The notes under the pieces were generated by a model that saw only the letters and a list, made by a program, of their open reading frames with translations, searched no databases and had not been told where the DNA came from. From contig CAMHMM010000027.1 in assembly GCA_946186215.1 (NCBI GenBank), forward strand, positions 1 to 12,200: a DNA stretch of 12,200 bases. Direction: 5' to 3'. The stretch comes from an uncultured Ruminococcus sp. Lineage in GTDB: Bacteria; Bacillota; Clostridia; Oscillospirales; Ruminococcaceae. Both the position numbers and the translations under genes were made by a program. The first letter of the stretch is position 1. Every line of letters begins with the position of its first letter. Shown here one piece after another: positions 1 through 6,730 of this stretch.

Positions 1-259
1 TATACAGCCCGCAGATCCCCTCGCGCACGGCGGGAGCGCCCTCGATATCGCCGTCGTCGGGGAGAGGTGCCGAGTCGGAAACTGTCCTGCCGCCCGAGCA
101 TATCTTAACGGAAACGCCGTCCTTTGCCGAAAGGATGATATATTCATCCTCTGCCGGCTCGCTGTCATAGATGAAGCTGAACCGCATAAGCGGGAAGAAC
201 AGCTTTATCACGGCTTCCGTTTCATACTTGCATTTATTGGATACGAGGCAGACGGTCAT
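1..259 (-). CDS. hemZ: Probable HemZ (oxygen-independent coproporphyrinogen dehydrogenase-like radical SAM protein), N-terminal part only
   Basis: The reading frame starts with ATG at 259 and stays open for 86 codons to the left edge, so only the N-terminal region is present. The ATG overlaps the TGA of the upstream hydrolase gene (ATGA), and a GGGGAG ribosome binding site lies six bases upstream, so the two are translationally coupled. The visible protein begins MTVCLVSNKCKYETEAVIKL and continues with FFPLMRFSF; a Leu-Phe-Phe-Pro element after about 20 residues is typical of clostridial HemZ N-termini. The radical SAM CxxxCxxC cluster would lie outside the window and cannot be checked. Gene order is the main support: recJ, relA, an MBL hydrolase and hemZ follow each other in many Clostridia. 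HemZ-type proteins act in anaerobic porphyrin synthesis or related radical SAM chemistry. If the context argument fails, this is simply an unidentified partial gene. Confidence 0.62.
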   Translation of the reverse strand, partial: MTVCLVSNKCKYETEAVIKLFFPLMRFSFIYDSEPAEDEYIILSAKDGVSVKICSGGRTVSDSAPLPDDGDIEGAPAVREGICGLY

Positions 260-933
260 GTTGTCTCCCCGCTGTGCCGTTCATCGGCGGTCTTATAGGC
301 GTACAGAAGGTATCTGTTGGACATTCTTTCGTCGGATATCCGCGTGGAGGGGCCGTGCCCCGGGAGCATGATATAATCCGTGCGGATATCGAATTCATAG
401 AGCATGGCGAGGGAATCAAAAAGCGTGTCCTCATCGCCGTCGGGCATATCGGTGCGCCCCATGCTGTCCTTGAATATGGTGTCGCCGCAGTACATCCTGT
501 CCTCGATGATGTAGCACACCGAGCCTGATGTGTGGCCGGGGGTACACAGCACCTCGAACTCGAGATCGCCCTCGGCGACCACATCCCCGTCCTCGACGGT
601 CTTTACCTTGTCGGGATCGGGATGCACCGTGGGTGGGAGCCCGAAATAATCCGTGAGATTTGCATTGTCATCCCAGAGCTTGTCACGGTCGGCGGAATGG
701 ATGTATATATCCGCGCCTGTATTTGCCGAAATTTCGGCTGCTGCGGCGATATGGTCGCAGTGGCCGTGAGTGAGGAGTATCTTGTTTATGCTGATGTCCT
801 TTTCAGCGGCTTTTTTTAGTATATATCCTGCATTGTCGGGAGCATCTATCAGCACACCCCGCCTCTGGTCATCCCAGATGAGGTAGGCATTGGTGCCGAA
901 AACGCCCAGAGAAGACAAGGTCTGTGTAAACAT
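256..933 (-). CDS. MBL-fold metallo-hydrolase, glyoxalase II-like
   Basis: This 225-residue protein is a compact metallo-beta-lactamase-fold hydrolase of the YqgX/YcbL (glyoxalase II-like) group. The signature THGHCDH is at residues 55-61 (ligands His56, His58, Asp60, His61). The third histidine is in TPGHTSGS (His134), the bridging Asp is in YCGDTIF (Asp151), and the last ligand is in PGHGP (His193), so the full two-metal site is intact. The family hydrolyses thioesters such as S-lactoylglutathione or related compounds. Many members lack the long C-terminal substrate domain of true glyoxalase II, as here, so the substrate is not assignable. The ATG at 933 has an AGGTGATAAG ribosome binding site. 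The gene follows relA after about 20 bases and overlaps the next gene by four bases, consistent with one operon. Identity as a hydrolase is firm; the physiological substrate is unknown. Confidence 0.93.
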   Translation of the reverse strand: MFTQTLSSLGVFGTNAYLIWDDQRRGVLIDAPDNAGYILKKAAEKDISINKILLTHGHCDHIAAAAEISANTGADIYIHSADRDKLWDDNANLTDYFGLPPTVHPDPDKVKTVEDGDVVAEGDLEFEVLCTPGHTSGSVCYIIEDRMYCGDTIFKDSMGRTDMPDGDEDTLFDSLAMLYEFDIRTDYIMLPGHGPSTRISDERMSNRYLLYAYKTADERHSGETT

Positions 934-954
934 CTTATCACCTGTATGTAGCCG

Positions 955-3153
955 TCAGCAGTTGAATATCCTGTCCGCGCTGATGACATCCGGTATTTTC
1001 TGGAGCTTGTGCAGCAGGAGCTGGAGCTGTTCAACGCCTGCGATATGGCAGGAGATCACGATATCCGCATTGCCGTTTTTGAGCACTTTTGTCTCAAAGC
1101 TCATCAGCGGTATGCGCATCTCCGCAGTAACGGCTGTTACCTCCGCAGGGAGCGTAAGGCCGTTGTATGCCACGATGTCGATAGTCGCCTTGAAAATAGG
1201 ATTGTCGTTCTTTACGCTGTTTTCAGCCCAGTGTGCGGGTATCCAGCGGTCAGCCGAAGGCCCCTTGGCAGACTGCTTGAAGGTCTCGCAGTCGCTGCGG
1301 TGTATGGAAAAGCCGTGTCCCTTGGTGACGAATGCCACGATATCCTCCCCGGGGAGAGGGTTGCAGCAGCGGGAAAGACGGACCTCGATATTGTTCTCGC
1401 CGCCCACGATAACGCCTGTGCTGCTGTATTTGGGGAGTATGGCAGCTGGCATCACGGAGTTGTTTACATACTGCTTTAAGTAGTTGTCTTTAAGGCGGGG
1501 GAGTATTTTGGAAAGTATAATGCCGCCATAGCCCAGCGCTGCATAGAAATCGTCGAGAGTTTCGCAGTTATGGCGCTTCATGTCGTCCGCAAGGAACTTG
1601 GCAAGATCATCCTGAGGAACGGATATGCCGTTTCTCTTGAATTCCTTTTCAAGGAGATCCCTGCCCTCCGCCACATTTTCATCGCGCTTTTCGCGCTTGA
1701 ACCATGAGCGTATCTTGGATTTGGCCTCGTTTGTCTTGGCTATGTCGAGCCATGCCCTGTTGGGGCCGTGGTCGGAGGCGTTGGAGGTGAGTATCTCCAC
1801 TATCTCGCCGGTCTTGAGCTGATAGTCAAGGCTCACGAGCTTTCCGTCCACCTTGGCACCCTTCATCTTGTTGCCGACCTCGGTGTGTATCGCGTAGGCA
1901 AAGTCGATTATCGTGGCACCCGCGGGCAGCGTTATCATATCGCCCTTGGGGGTGAATGCGAAGGTATCCTCGGGAGAAAGGTCGTTCTTGATCGTGCGGA
2001 CTATCTCCTCCACATCGTCTGCGCTCTGCTGCGCTTCGATGATGCGGCGTATCCACGCAAGGCGGTTGTCGAACCTGTCCTTGCCCTTTATCCCTTCCTT
2101 GTACTTCCAGTGCGCTGCGATACCGTATTCGGCGGTGTTGTTCATATCCACCGTGCGTATCTGCACCTCGAAGGGGATGCCCTCCGTGCCGATCACTGTG
2201 GTGTGCAGGGACTGGTACATATTTGATTTGGGTGTTGCGATATAATCCTTGAAGCGGTTGGGGATGGGCTTGTACATATCGTGGATGATGCCCAGTGCGT
2301 TGTAGCACTCGTTGACGGTGCCAACGATTATCCTCACCGCATATATGTCATAGACCTCGTCTATTGATTTTCTGCAGGTATATGCCTTTTTATAGATGCC
2401 GTAGACGGATTTTACCCTGCCTGCGATCTGGGGCACATCCAGCCCCATTTCCTTGTAGCGAGCCTCGATCTCGCCCTTTATGTGGCTGATGAACTGCTCG
2501 CGCTCGTCACTGCGGATACGCAGTGCGTTTTCTATCTCGGAATATGCGTAGGGATCCAGATAATGGAACGCTATATCCTCGATCTCGTCCTGAATGGTCT
2601 TGATTCCCAGTCTGTGGGCGATGGGCGCGTAGATATTCATTGTCTCCAGCGAGGTGGCACGCTGCTTGTATGCAGGTCTGAACTGGAGAGTGCGCATATT
2701 GTGGAGCCTGTCGGCCAGCTTTATGATTATTACTCTGATATCCTGCGACATGGCAAGGAGTATCTTGCGGACATTCTCCGCCTGCTGCTCTTCCTTGGTA
2801 AAAAGCGGGATCTTGCCCAGCTTTGTTACGCCATCGACCAGCATCGCCACATCCTGACCGAAATTCTTGCGGATATCTTCAAGGGTGAAGTCCGTATCCT
2901 CCACCACATCGTGGAGAAAGCCCGCACAGACCGTGTCTGTATCCATACCGAGCTGAAGAAGGATATAGGAAACGGCAACGGGGTGGGAAATATACGGTTC
3001 GCCCGAGGAGCGCATCTGATTTGCATGAGCCCTTGCCGCAAAATCATAGGCGGAGACCAGCTTGCTCGTGTCATACTGATCGTGGTGCTCACCGCTCATG
3101 ATAAGCTCCATTATGTCGTCTATGGTGTAAATGGTCTCGGTTTTATTAAGCAT
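955..3153 (-). CDS. relA: Bifunctional (p)ppGpp synthetase/hydrolase RelA/SpoT (long Rel)
   Basis: This is a full-length Rel protein of 732 residues from the ATG at 3153, close to the usual 730-740 for Gram-positive Rel. Order of domains: HD hydrolase with FLHDVVEDTDF at about 79-89 (His81, Asp82, Glu85, Asp86); synthetase at about 245-360 with RFKDYIATPKSNMYQSLHTT and EVQIRT; TGS at about 397-456; a Cys/His-rich region with SRCCNPLPGED near 594-604; and a C-terminal ACT domain at about 653-732. The intact HDxxED motif and synthetase motifs suggest both synthesis and hydrolysis of (p)ppGpp, the stringent response signal made at stalled ribosomes. An in-frame GTG at 3207 would add 18 residues. 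I prefer 3153 because GGGGGTG lies upstream of it and homologues begin near MLNKTETIYTIDD. The gene follows recJ at 63 bases (or nine with the GTG start) and shares its promoter. Confidence 0.97.
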   Translation of the reverse strand: MLNKTETIYTIDDIMELIMSGEHHDQYDTSKLVSAYDFAARAHANQMRSSGEPYISHPVAVSYILLQLGMDTDTVCAGFLHDVVEDTDFTLEDIRKNFGQDVAMLVDGVTKLGKIPLFTKEEQQAENVRKILLAMSQDIRVIIIKLADRLHNMRTLQFRPAYKQRATSLETMNIYAPIAHRLGIKTIQDEIEDIAFHYLDPYAYSEIENALRIRSDEREQFISHIKGEIEARYKEMGLDVPQIAGRVKSVYGIYKKAYTCRKSIDEVYDIYAVRIIVGTVNECYNALGIIHDMYKPIPNRFKDYIATPKSNMYQSLHTTVIGTEGIPFEVQIRTVDMNNTAEYGIAAHWKYKEGIKGKDRFDNRLAWIRRIIEAQQSADDVEEIVRTIKNDLSPEDTFAFTPKGDMITLPAGATIIDFAYAIHTEVGNKMKGAKVDGKLVSLDYQLKTGEIVEILTSNASDHGPNRAWLDIAKTNEAKSKIRSWFKREKRDENVAEGRDLLEKEFKRNGISVPQDDLAKFLADDMKRHNCETLDDFYAALGYGGIILSKILPRLKDNYLKQYVNNSVMPAAILPKYSSTGVIVGGENNIEVRLSRCCNPLPGEDIVAFVTKGHGFSIHRSDCETFKQSAKGPSADRWIPAHWAENSVKNDNPIFKATIDIVAYNGLTLPAEVTAVTAEMRIPLMSFETKVLKNGNADIVISCHIAGVEQLQLLLHKLQKIPDVISADRIFNC

Positions 3154-3216
3154 ATAGCACACCCCCGATACAGCAGTTTTGCTGATCCCATGCCTCCGGC
3201 GCAGCACTTCGGCGAA

Positions 3217-5280
3217 TTAAGAGGCGGATCCTGTATATGAGCCGCTCAGCATCCGCATAGTCGGAGTAAGCGAAAGGTCGGCTTTCTTGTCTGCGGGGCA
3301 GCGGCTCACGGAATTTGCGAACCTGTCGTAGGCTATGAGCCCCGCTTCGGAAAATATGTCAAGTGCAGTGAGGAATTTGCAGTAGCTGATGGTTCCGGAC
3401 ACGCAGGAGACGGAAGAATATGCGTCAAGAGGAGTCCTCGGCGTATCGATGCTGCGGTAGATCACCGCAAGGTCATCCCTGGTGGGAGTCATCGCACGGA
3501 GCAGCTCCTGCTCGGTTATCTCCCCGCGTACGAATTTATCATGATAATCCTCGGAGGATATGAGCTTTTCCTGCTTCATGCCCTTCATGCGGATATCGAG
3601 TATGCGAAGCTGTATGCTCCGCCTGCCGTTGTATTCGTTTATGTCAAGATTTACAAGTATATTGAGCCTGTCCCCCGCCTTGTAGGGAAAGCTTTCCGTG
3701 CGCACCCCGAACATTGGCGCATCGAGCCGCCTGCCGCAGTATTCGAGCACAAGCTTTGTGTGCGCCCCCTCGGACATGGAAAGTACATCCTTTACGGTGC
3801 AGTCGGAAAGCAAAAATACAGGCTTCGGGTTTTTCTCCCCGTAGGGCTCGAGTATCGAAAGTCCCGACACATTTTCCTCTGTGAGCTCATCGGGAGTGAT
3901 ATCCGCGCAGGCGATGATCTCCGTCACAGTTCTGCGGGGGAGGGATGCGGCATATTCTTCAAGCGCATCCACAAAGCCGTCAAGCTGAGCTCTTTCCAGC
4001 GAAAATCCGCCCGCACCGGCGTGGCCGCCCTTTTTGGTAAGAAATTCTCCCGCATACACAAGGCTGTCGAACACATTGAAGCAGCCTGCTTCGTCCCGCA
4101 CCTGAGTGACTGCCCTTGCCGAGCCGCGGAGTCCGTCGGGCTCCGCTGTTATCACGAATGCGGGCTTGTCGAAAAGCTCCACGAGCTTTGCCGCTGCGAT
4201 GCCTATGACACCGTGGTGCCAGCCCTCGCCCGTGAATACCAGTACACGACGGCTGAGCAGCGCGGGATCCCTTGCAATCTGTTCTGCTATATCCGCATAG
4301 ATGCTGTCGGTAAGGCTCTGCCGTCTTGTGTTGAGGGCGATGACCTTGTCCGCAAGCTCCGCTGCGGTTTCCTCGTCCTCGCTCATCAGCAGATCGAGAG
4401 CGTTCCTCGGGGATGCGATGCGCCCTGCGGCGTTTATCTTGGGTGCAAGCCCGAAGGCGATGGAGGTCGAATTTATATTCTTTATCCCGGCCTTTTCGAT
4501 CAGAGCCGCAAGTCCCGGGCGTTCTGTATTCTTTATGCAGCGCATACCGTCCACAACGATACTGCGGTTTTCCCCGTTGAGGGGCACGATATCCGCAACG
4601 GTGGCCAGTGCCGCAAGGTCGCCGTACTGTTCGGCGGCAAATTCCGAGTCCCCGCCCTCCATGGCAGCGACCAGCTTCATAGCCAGTCCGCAGCCGCAGA
4701 GATCCTCATAGGGGGCTGTGTCGTCGCTTCTGTGGGGATCCACCACTGCAGCCGCACAGGGAAGCTCATCTCCCGGCTGGTGATGATCCGTTACGATAAG
4801 GGTGATGCCGAGCTCCTTGCAGAGCTTTGCTTCTTCAAGAGCGGCGATGCCGTTATCCACGGTGACGATCATGCCCACATCCTCTGCGGCAAGCCGTCTT
4901 ATCGCATCGCTGTTGATGCCGTAGCCCTCGGAGCGCTCGTTTATATATGTCGTGACATTCGCGCCGATATTGTTCAGGTAATCGGCAAAAAGCGCAGTGG
5001 CTGTGATGCCGTCGCAGTCATAGTCGCCGTAGACGCAGATCAGTGTGCCGTTTTCGGCAGCTTCCGATATAAGCCCGGCCGCCTTGTCCATATCCTGTAT
5101 ACATGAGGGTGAGCTGTAACGCTCTGTGCTGTCCTGACCGAAAAACGCCGCCGCCTTTGTGATATCATCGCAGCCCCGCATCACAAGCGCCTTTGCTGCC
5201 AGTGATGAGATCTGCCCCTTAGCGGCAAGCTCCCGCGTTTTCTGTTCATCAGTTTTTACCAATACCCAGCGTTTTACCAA
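3217..5280 (-). CDS. recJ: Single-stranded-DNA-specific exonuclease RecJ
   Basis: RecJ degrades single-stranded DNA 5' to 3' in RecFOR recombination, mismatch repair and base excision repair. From the TTG at 5280 it has 687 residues, somewhat shorter than the roughly 780-residue Bacillus form. The DHH phosphoesterase core shows GDYDCDG (about 85-91), TVDNG (about 140-144), TDHH (about 164-167) and DPHR (about 181-184). The DHHA1 domain shows FTGEGWHHGVIG (about 349-360) and the nucleic-acid-binding GGHAGAGG (about 418-425). An OB-fold and a C-terminal helical region follow. The frame extends to a GTG at 5289, but the AGGGG ribosome binding site directly abuts that GTG. It is correctly spaced (eight bases) for the TTG at 5280, giving a MVKRWVLVKTDE start like other RecJ proteins. 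It is the first gene of the operon, about 90 bases after a strong promoter. All metal-binding motifs are intact. Confidence 0.96.
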   Translation of the reverse strand: MVKRWVLVKTDEQKTRELAAKGQISSLAAKALVMRGCDDITKAAAFFGQDSTERYSSPSCIQDMDKAAGLISEAAENGTLICVYGDYDCDGITATALFADYLNNIGANVTTYINERSEGYGINSDAIRRLAAEDVGMIVTVDNGIAALEEAKLCKELGITLIVTDHHQPGDELPCAAAVVDPHRSDDTAPYEDLCGCGLAMKLVAAMEGGDSEFAAEQYGDLAALATVADIVPLNGENRSIVVDGMRCIKNTERPGLAALIEKAGIKNINSTSIAFGLAPKINAAGRIASPRNALDLLMSEDEETAAELADKVIALNTRRQSLTDSIYADIAEQIARDPALLSRRVLVFTGEGWHHGVIGIAAAKLVELFDKPAFVITAEPDGLRGSARAVTQVRDEAGCFNVFDSLVYAGEFLTKKGGHAGAGGFSLERAQLDGFVDALEEYAASLPRRTVTEIIACADITPDELTEENVSGLSILEPYGEKNPKPVFLLSDCTVKDVLSMSEGAHTKLVLEYCGRRLDAPMFGVRTESFPYKAGDRLNILVNLDINEYNGRRSIQLRILDIRMKGMKQEKLISSEDYHDKFVRGEITEQELLRAMTPTRDDLAVIYRSIDTPRTPLDAYSSVSCVSGTISYCKFLTALDIFSEAGLIAYDRFANSVSRCPADKKADLSLTPTMRMLSGSYTGSAS

Positions 5281-5373
5281 GCGGCGCACCCCTTTTTGCG
5301 GAAAATGTGCGGCTTACATGGGCTGTACAGGCGCACACACGGCGCAGGCATATACTTTCCTGCATATCATTGT

Positions 5374-5402
5374 ATTATACCATTATGGCGCGTTTCAGTC
5401 AA
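5374..5402 (-). promoter_or_regulatory. Sigma-A promoter of the recJ-relA operon
   Basis: On the minus strand the -35 box is TTGACT (5397-5402) and the -10 box is TATAAT (5374-5379), separated by exactly 17 bases. Transcription should start near 5367, leaving an untranslated leader of about 87 bases before the recJ TTG codon. The leader shows no riboswitch that I recognise. No other good promoter is visible before relA, so recJ, relA, the hydrolase and hemZ are probably cotranscribed. The bases between this promoter and the tRNA-Thr terminator (5403-5490) hold only a small hairpin, GGGCTG/CAGCCC at 5465-5481. Confidence 0.88.
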
Positions 5403-5490
5403 GTATATTTTATGAACGCTGCCCCAAATCAGCACAATGCACAACAGCCTGAACCTGTATGATCGGGCTGTGAAGCAGCCCCTGTTACAG

Positions 5491-5537
5491 AAAACAATAA
5501 AACTCATAACATCAATTATCATGATGCTATGAGTTTT
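5491..5537 (-). terminator. Rho-independent terminator of tRNA-Thr
   Basis: A 16 bp stem (5522-5537 with 5499-5514, one G-T wobble) closes a seven-base loop on the minus strand, and ATTGTTTT follows the stem. It begins four bases after the encoded CCA end of tRNA-Thr. The stem is unusually long and AT-rich for a terminator, but position and trailing T residues fit. Confidence 0.82.
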
Positions 5538-5541
5538 ATCA

Positions 5542-5617
5542 TGGAGCTGGAAACGCGACTTGAACGCGCGACCTGCGCATTACGAATGCGCTGCTCTACC
5601 AACTGAGCTATTCCAGC
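5542..5617 (-). tRNA. tRNA-Thr (anticodon CGT)
   Basis: A complete 76-base cloverleaf: acceptor GCTGGAA pairs with TTCCAGC, D stem GCTC/GAGC, anticodon stem GCGCA/TGCGC around loop TTCGTAA, and T stem GCGCG/CGCGT around TTCAAGT. The anticodon CGT reads the threonine codon ACG. The CCA end is encoded. No promoter of good quality lies directly upstream; the three tRNA-derived repeats do, so transcription probably crosses them or reads through from tRNA-Pro. Confidence 0.95.
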
Positions 5618-5627
5618 AATATTATTA

Positions 5628-5891
5628 TTGAACTTAACCCGACCTGCACATTACGAATAAGCCTTTTGCTTCAGCAAAAGAGTCTACACAACTGAGCTAT
5701 TCCAGCATAGATTTTTGAACTGAACTAAGCCCGACCTGCGCATTGCGAATAAGCCTTTTGCTTCAGCAAAAGAGTCTACACAACTGAGCTATTCCAGCAT
5801 AGATTTTTTGAACTGAACTAAGCCCGACCTGCGCATTACGAATAAGCCTTTTGCTTCAGCAAAAGAGTCTGCACAACTGAGCTGTTCCGGC
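5628..5891 (-). repeat. Three tandem 92-93 bp repeats derived from tRNA-Thr, each with an inserted hairpin
   Basis: Three near-identical units have tRNA-like cores of 67 bases at 5640-5706, 5732-5798 and 5825-5891. On the minus strand each core starts with GCTGGAATAGCTCAGTTG, the first 18 bases of the adjacent tRNA-Thr (two changes in the unit at 5825-5891). Each core ends with ATTCGTAATGCGCAGGTCG, its anticodon loop, 3' anticodon stem and variable region (one change each in the units at 5640 and 5732). The 12 bases between these parts in the real tRNA are replaced by 30 bases containing the perfect hairpin CTTTTGC-TGAA-GCAAAAG. The 3' acceptor strand is missing; only a T-loop-like GTTCAAAAATC remains. 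None can fold a cloverleaf with a closed acceptor stem, so they are not functional tRNAs. The hairpin part is identical in all three units, pointing to recent tandem duplication or to selection on the hairpin. Confidence 0.9.
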
Positions 5892-5919
5892 ATATATTCT
5901 GAGCTTCTACGGAATAATA

Positions 5920-5957
5920 TAACAAAAAAGCCCCTCTACCTAAGTAAAGGGGCTTTG
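5920..5957 (-). terminator. Rho-independent terminator after tRNA-Pro
   Basis: On the minus strand AAAGCCCCT pairs with AGGGGCTTT around an interior TTACTTAGGTAG region, followed by TTTTTTG. It lies just after the CCA end of tRNA-Pro. It should separate tRNA-Pro from the repeat array and tRNA-Thr, which raises the question of what promotes the latter. Confidence 0.85.
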
Positions 5958-5958
5958 T

Positions 5959-6035
5959 TGGTCGGAGTGACGGGACTCGAACCCACGGCCTCTACCACCC
6001 CAAGGTAGCGCGCTACCAATCTGCGCCACACCCCG
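5959..6035 (-). tRNA. tRNA-Pro (anticodon GGG)
   Basis: A 77-base cloverleaf: acceptor CGGGGTG with CACTCCG, D stem GCGC/GCGC, anticodon stem CTACC/GGTAG around TTGGGGT, T stem GTGGG/CCCGT with two wobble pairs around TTCGAGT, discriminator A and an encoded CCA. The anticodon GGG reads proline codons CCC and CCU. A promoter lies seven bases beyond the expected transcription start, and a terminator follows. Confidence 0.96.
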
Positions 6036-6048
6036 ATGCAACTATAAT

Positions 6049-6077
6049 AATATACCACATAATCACAGCAAAGTCAA
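6049..6077 (-). promoter_or_regulatory. Promoter of tRNA-Pro
   Basis: On the minus strand TTGACT (6072-6077) and TATATT (6049-6054) are separated by 17 bases. The predicted start near 6042 lies a few bases before the 5' end of tRNA-Pro, the normal arrangement for a short tRNA leader. Confidence 0.85.
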
Positions 6078-6104
6078 TAGGCTTTCGGAGAATCTACCTA
6101 TTGC

Positions 6105-6128
6105 ACAAAAACCACACAGGTTTTTTTG
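6105..6128 (-). terminator. Probable terminator after yqeG
   Basis: A seven-base-pair stem AAAAACC/GGTTTTT (6107-6113 with 6119-6125) closes a five-base loop. On the minus strand the stem itself ends in a T-run. The stem is AT-rich with only two G-C pairs, so it may be weak; the reverse strand would also end in T residues, so it could act in both directions. Confidence 0.5.
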
Positions 6129-6138
6129 CTGTTTGTGT

Positions 6139-6624
6139 CTATAAATACATTTTCGGGAGGAAGGGCACCTCAAGGATGCGCTTTACATGGAGAAATCCTG
6201 TTTTTTCGGGCTCAATGGGCTTTACAAGGATGGATTTTATCCCGAAGAGCTTTGCGCCCAGAATATCTGTAAAAAGCTGATCGCCGATGGTAACGCAGTG
6301 CGCCTTGTCCGTACCCATCTTGCGCACGGCCTCGCGGTAGCCCTTTGTCAGCGGCTTTGCTCCCTCGCTCACATATGGCAGCCCTAGAAGTTCGGCAAAG
6401 GGCTCCACACGGGGAGCGTGGTTGTTTGAAACTATCATCATTTTTATGCCGTTTGTGCGCATATCCTCCAGCCATTCAAAAAGCCCGTCAAGAGGAACAG
6501 GATTATCGTGAGTGGTGCAGGTGTTGTCGATATCGAGAATGATCGAATCCACACCCATTTCACGGAGAACGGCGGGAGTTACGGAAAGAATGGAGCGGTA
6601 AGCCCGCGTGGGAGTAAAAAGCAT
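6139..6624 (-). CDS. yqeG: YqeG family HAD-IIIA phosphatase
   Basis: This 161-residue protein is a haloacid dehalogenase superfamily phosphatase of the YqeG subfamily, usually about 170 residues and found across Firmicutes. The nucleophile motif LDIDNT (30-35, Asp31 and Asp33) is followed by motif II VSNN (65-68, Ser66), the conserved GAKPLTK (88-94, motif III lysine) and the acidic motif GDQLFTD (114-120). All catalytic elements are intact and there is no large cap domain. The N-terminal FTPTRAYRSI resembles the FxPxxyvxsi start of the family. The physiological substrate is not established; related proteins are putative phosphatases of sugar or lipid phosphates. The ATG at 6624 has AAGGTGA seven bases upstream. 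No clear promoter is visible, and the preceding gene's terminator lies about 30 bases upstream, so expression may depend on partial read-through. Confidence 0.93.
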   Translation of the reverse strand: MLFTPTRAYRSILSVTPAVLREMGVDSIILDIDNTCTTHDNPVPLDGLFEWLEDMRTNGIKMMIVSNNHAPRVEPFAELLGLPYVSEGAKPLTKGYREAVRKMGTDKAHCVTIGDQLFTDILGAKLFGIKSILVKPIEPEKTGFLHVKRILEVPFLPKMYL

Positions 6625-6647
6625 AGAATCACCTTAGCCGCAGTGAT

Positions 6648-6676
6648 TTGAAAAGAGGGGGCAGTTACCTGCCCCC
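6648..6676 (-). terminator. Terminator after the FecR-like gene
   Basis: A perfect 8 bp stem GGGGGCAG/CTGCCCCC (6657-6664 with 6669-6676) with a four-base loop is followed on the minus strand by TCTTTTC. It lies between the FecR-like stop codon and yqeG. The T-run is interrupted, so some read-through into yqeG is plausible. Confidence 0.7.
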
Positions 6677-6703
6677 TGCCTGTTCACTGTATTCACGGGA
6701 AGA

Positions 6704-6730
6704 CTGAATAAAGCGTGTGTGTTTATTCAG
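6704..6730. repeat. Perfect 9 bp inverted repeat overlapping the stop codon of the FecR-like gene
   Basis: CTGAATAAA at 6704-6712 pairs with TTTATTCAG at 6722-6730 around nine bases. The TGA stop at 6727-6729 lies inside the right arm. There is no T-run, so it is not a terminator by itself; it could protect the transcript end or slow termination. Confidence 0.6.

Noticed and set aside
3154..3207. GTG start at 3207 for relA
   Set aside because: No clear ribosome binding site precedes it and the extra 18 residues do not resemble Rel N-termini, while the ATG at 3153 has GGGGGTG upstream.
2482..3240. Plus-strand open frame opposite relA
   Set aside because: Shadow of the RelA HD and synthetase coding region; no domain, start signal or promoter supports it.
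3541..5106. Long plus-strand open frame (521 codons) opposite recJ
   Set aside because: It is the antisense of a clear RecJ gene with all motifs intact. It lacks a ribosome binding site and recognisable domains, and long antisense frames are expected where codons are GC-rich at the third position.
5628..5891. CRISPR array
   Set aside because: The units are nearly identical along their full length, there are no unique spacers, they match a neighbouring tRNA, and no cas gene is present.
5628..5891. Functional extra tRNAs, tRNAs with an intron, or a T-box riboswitch
   Set aside because: The 3' acceptor strand is absent and the insertion is in the D-arm/anticodon-stem junction, not in the anticodon loop where introns occur. 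No T-box antiterminator or downstream threonine gene is present.
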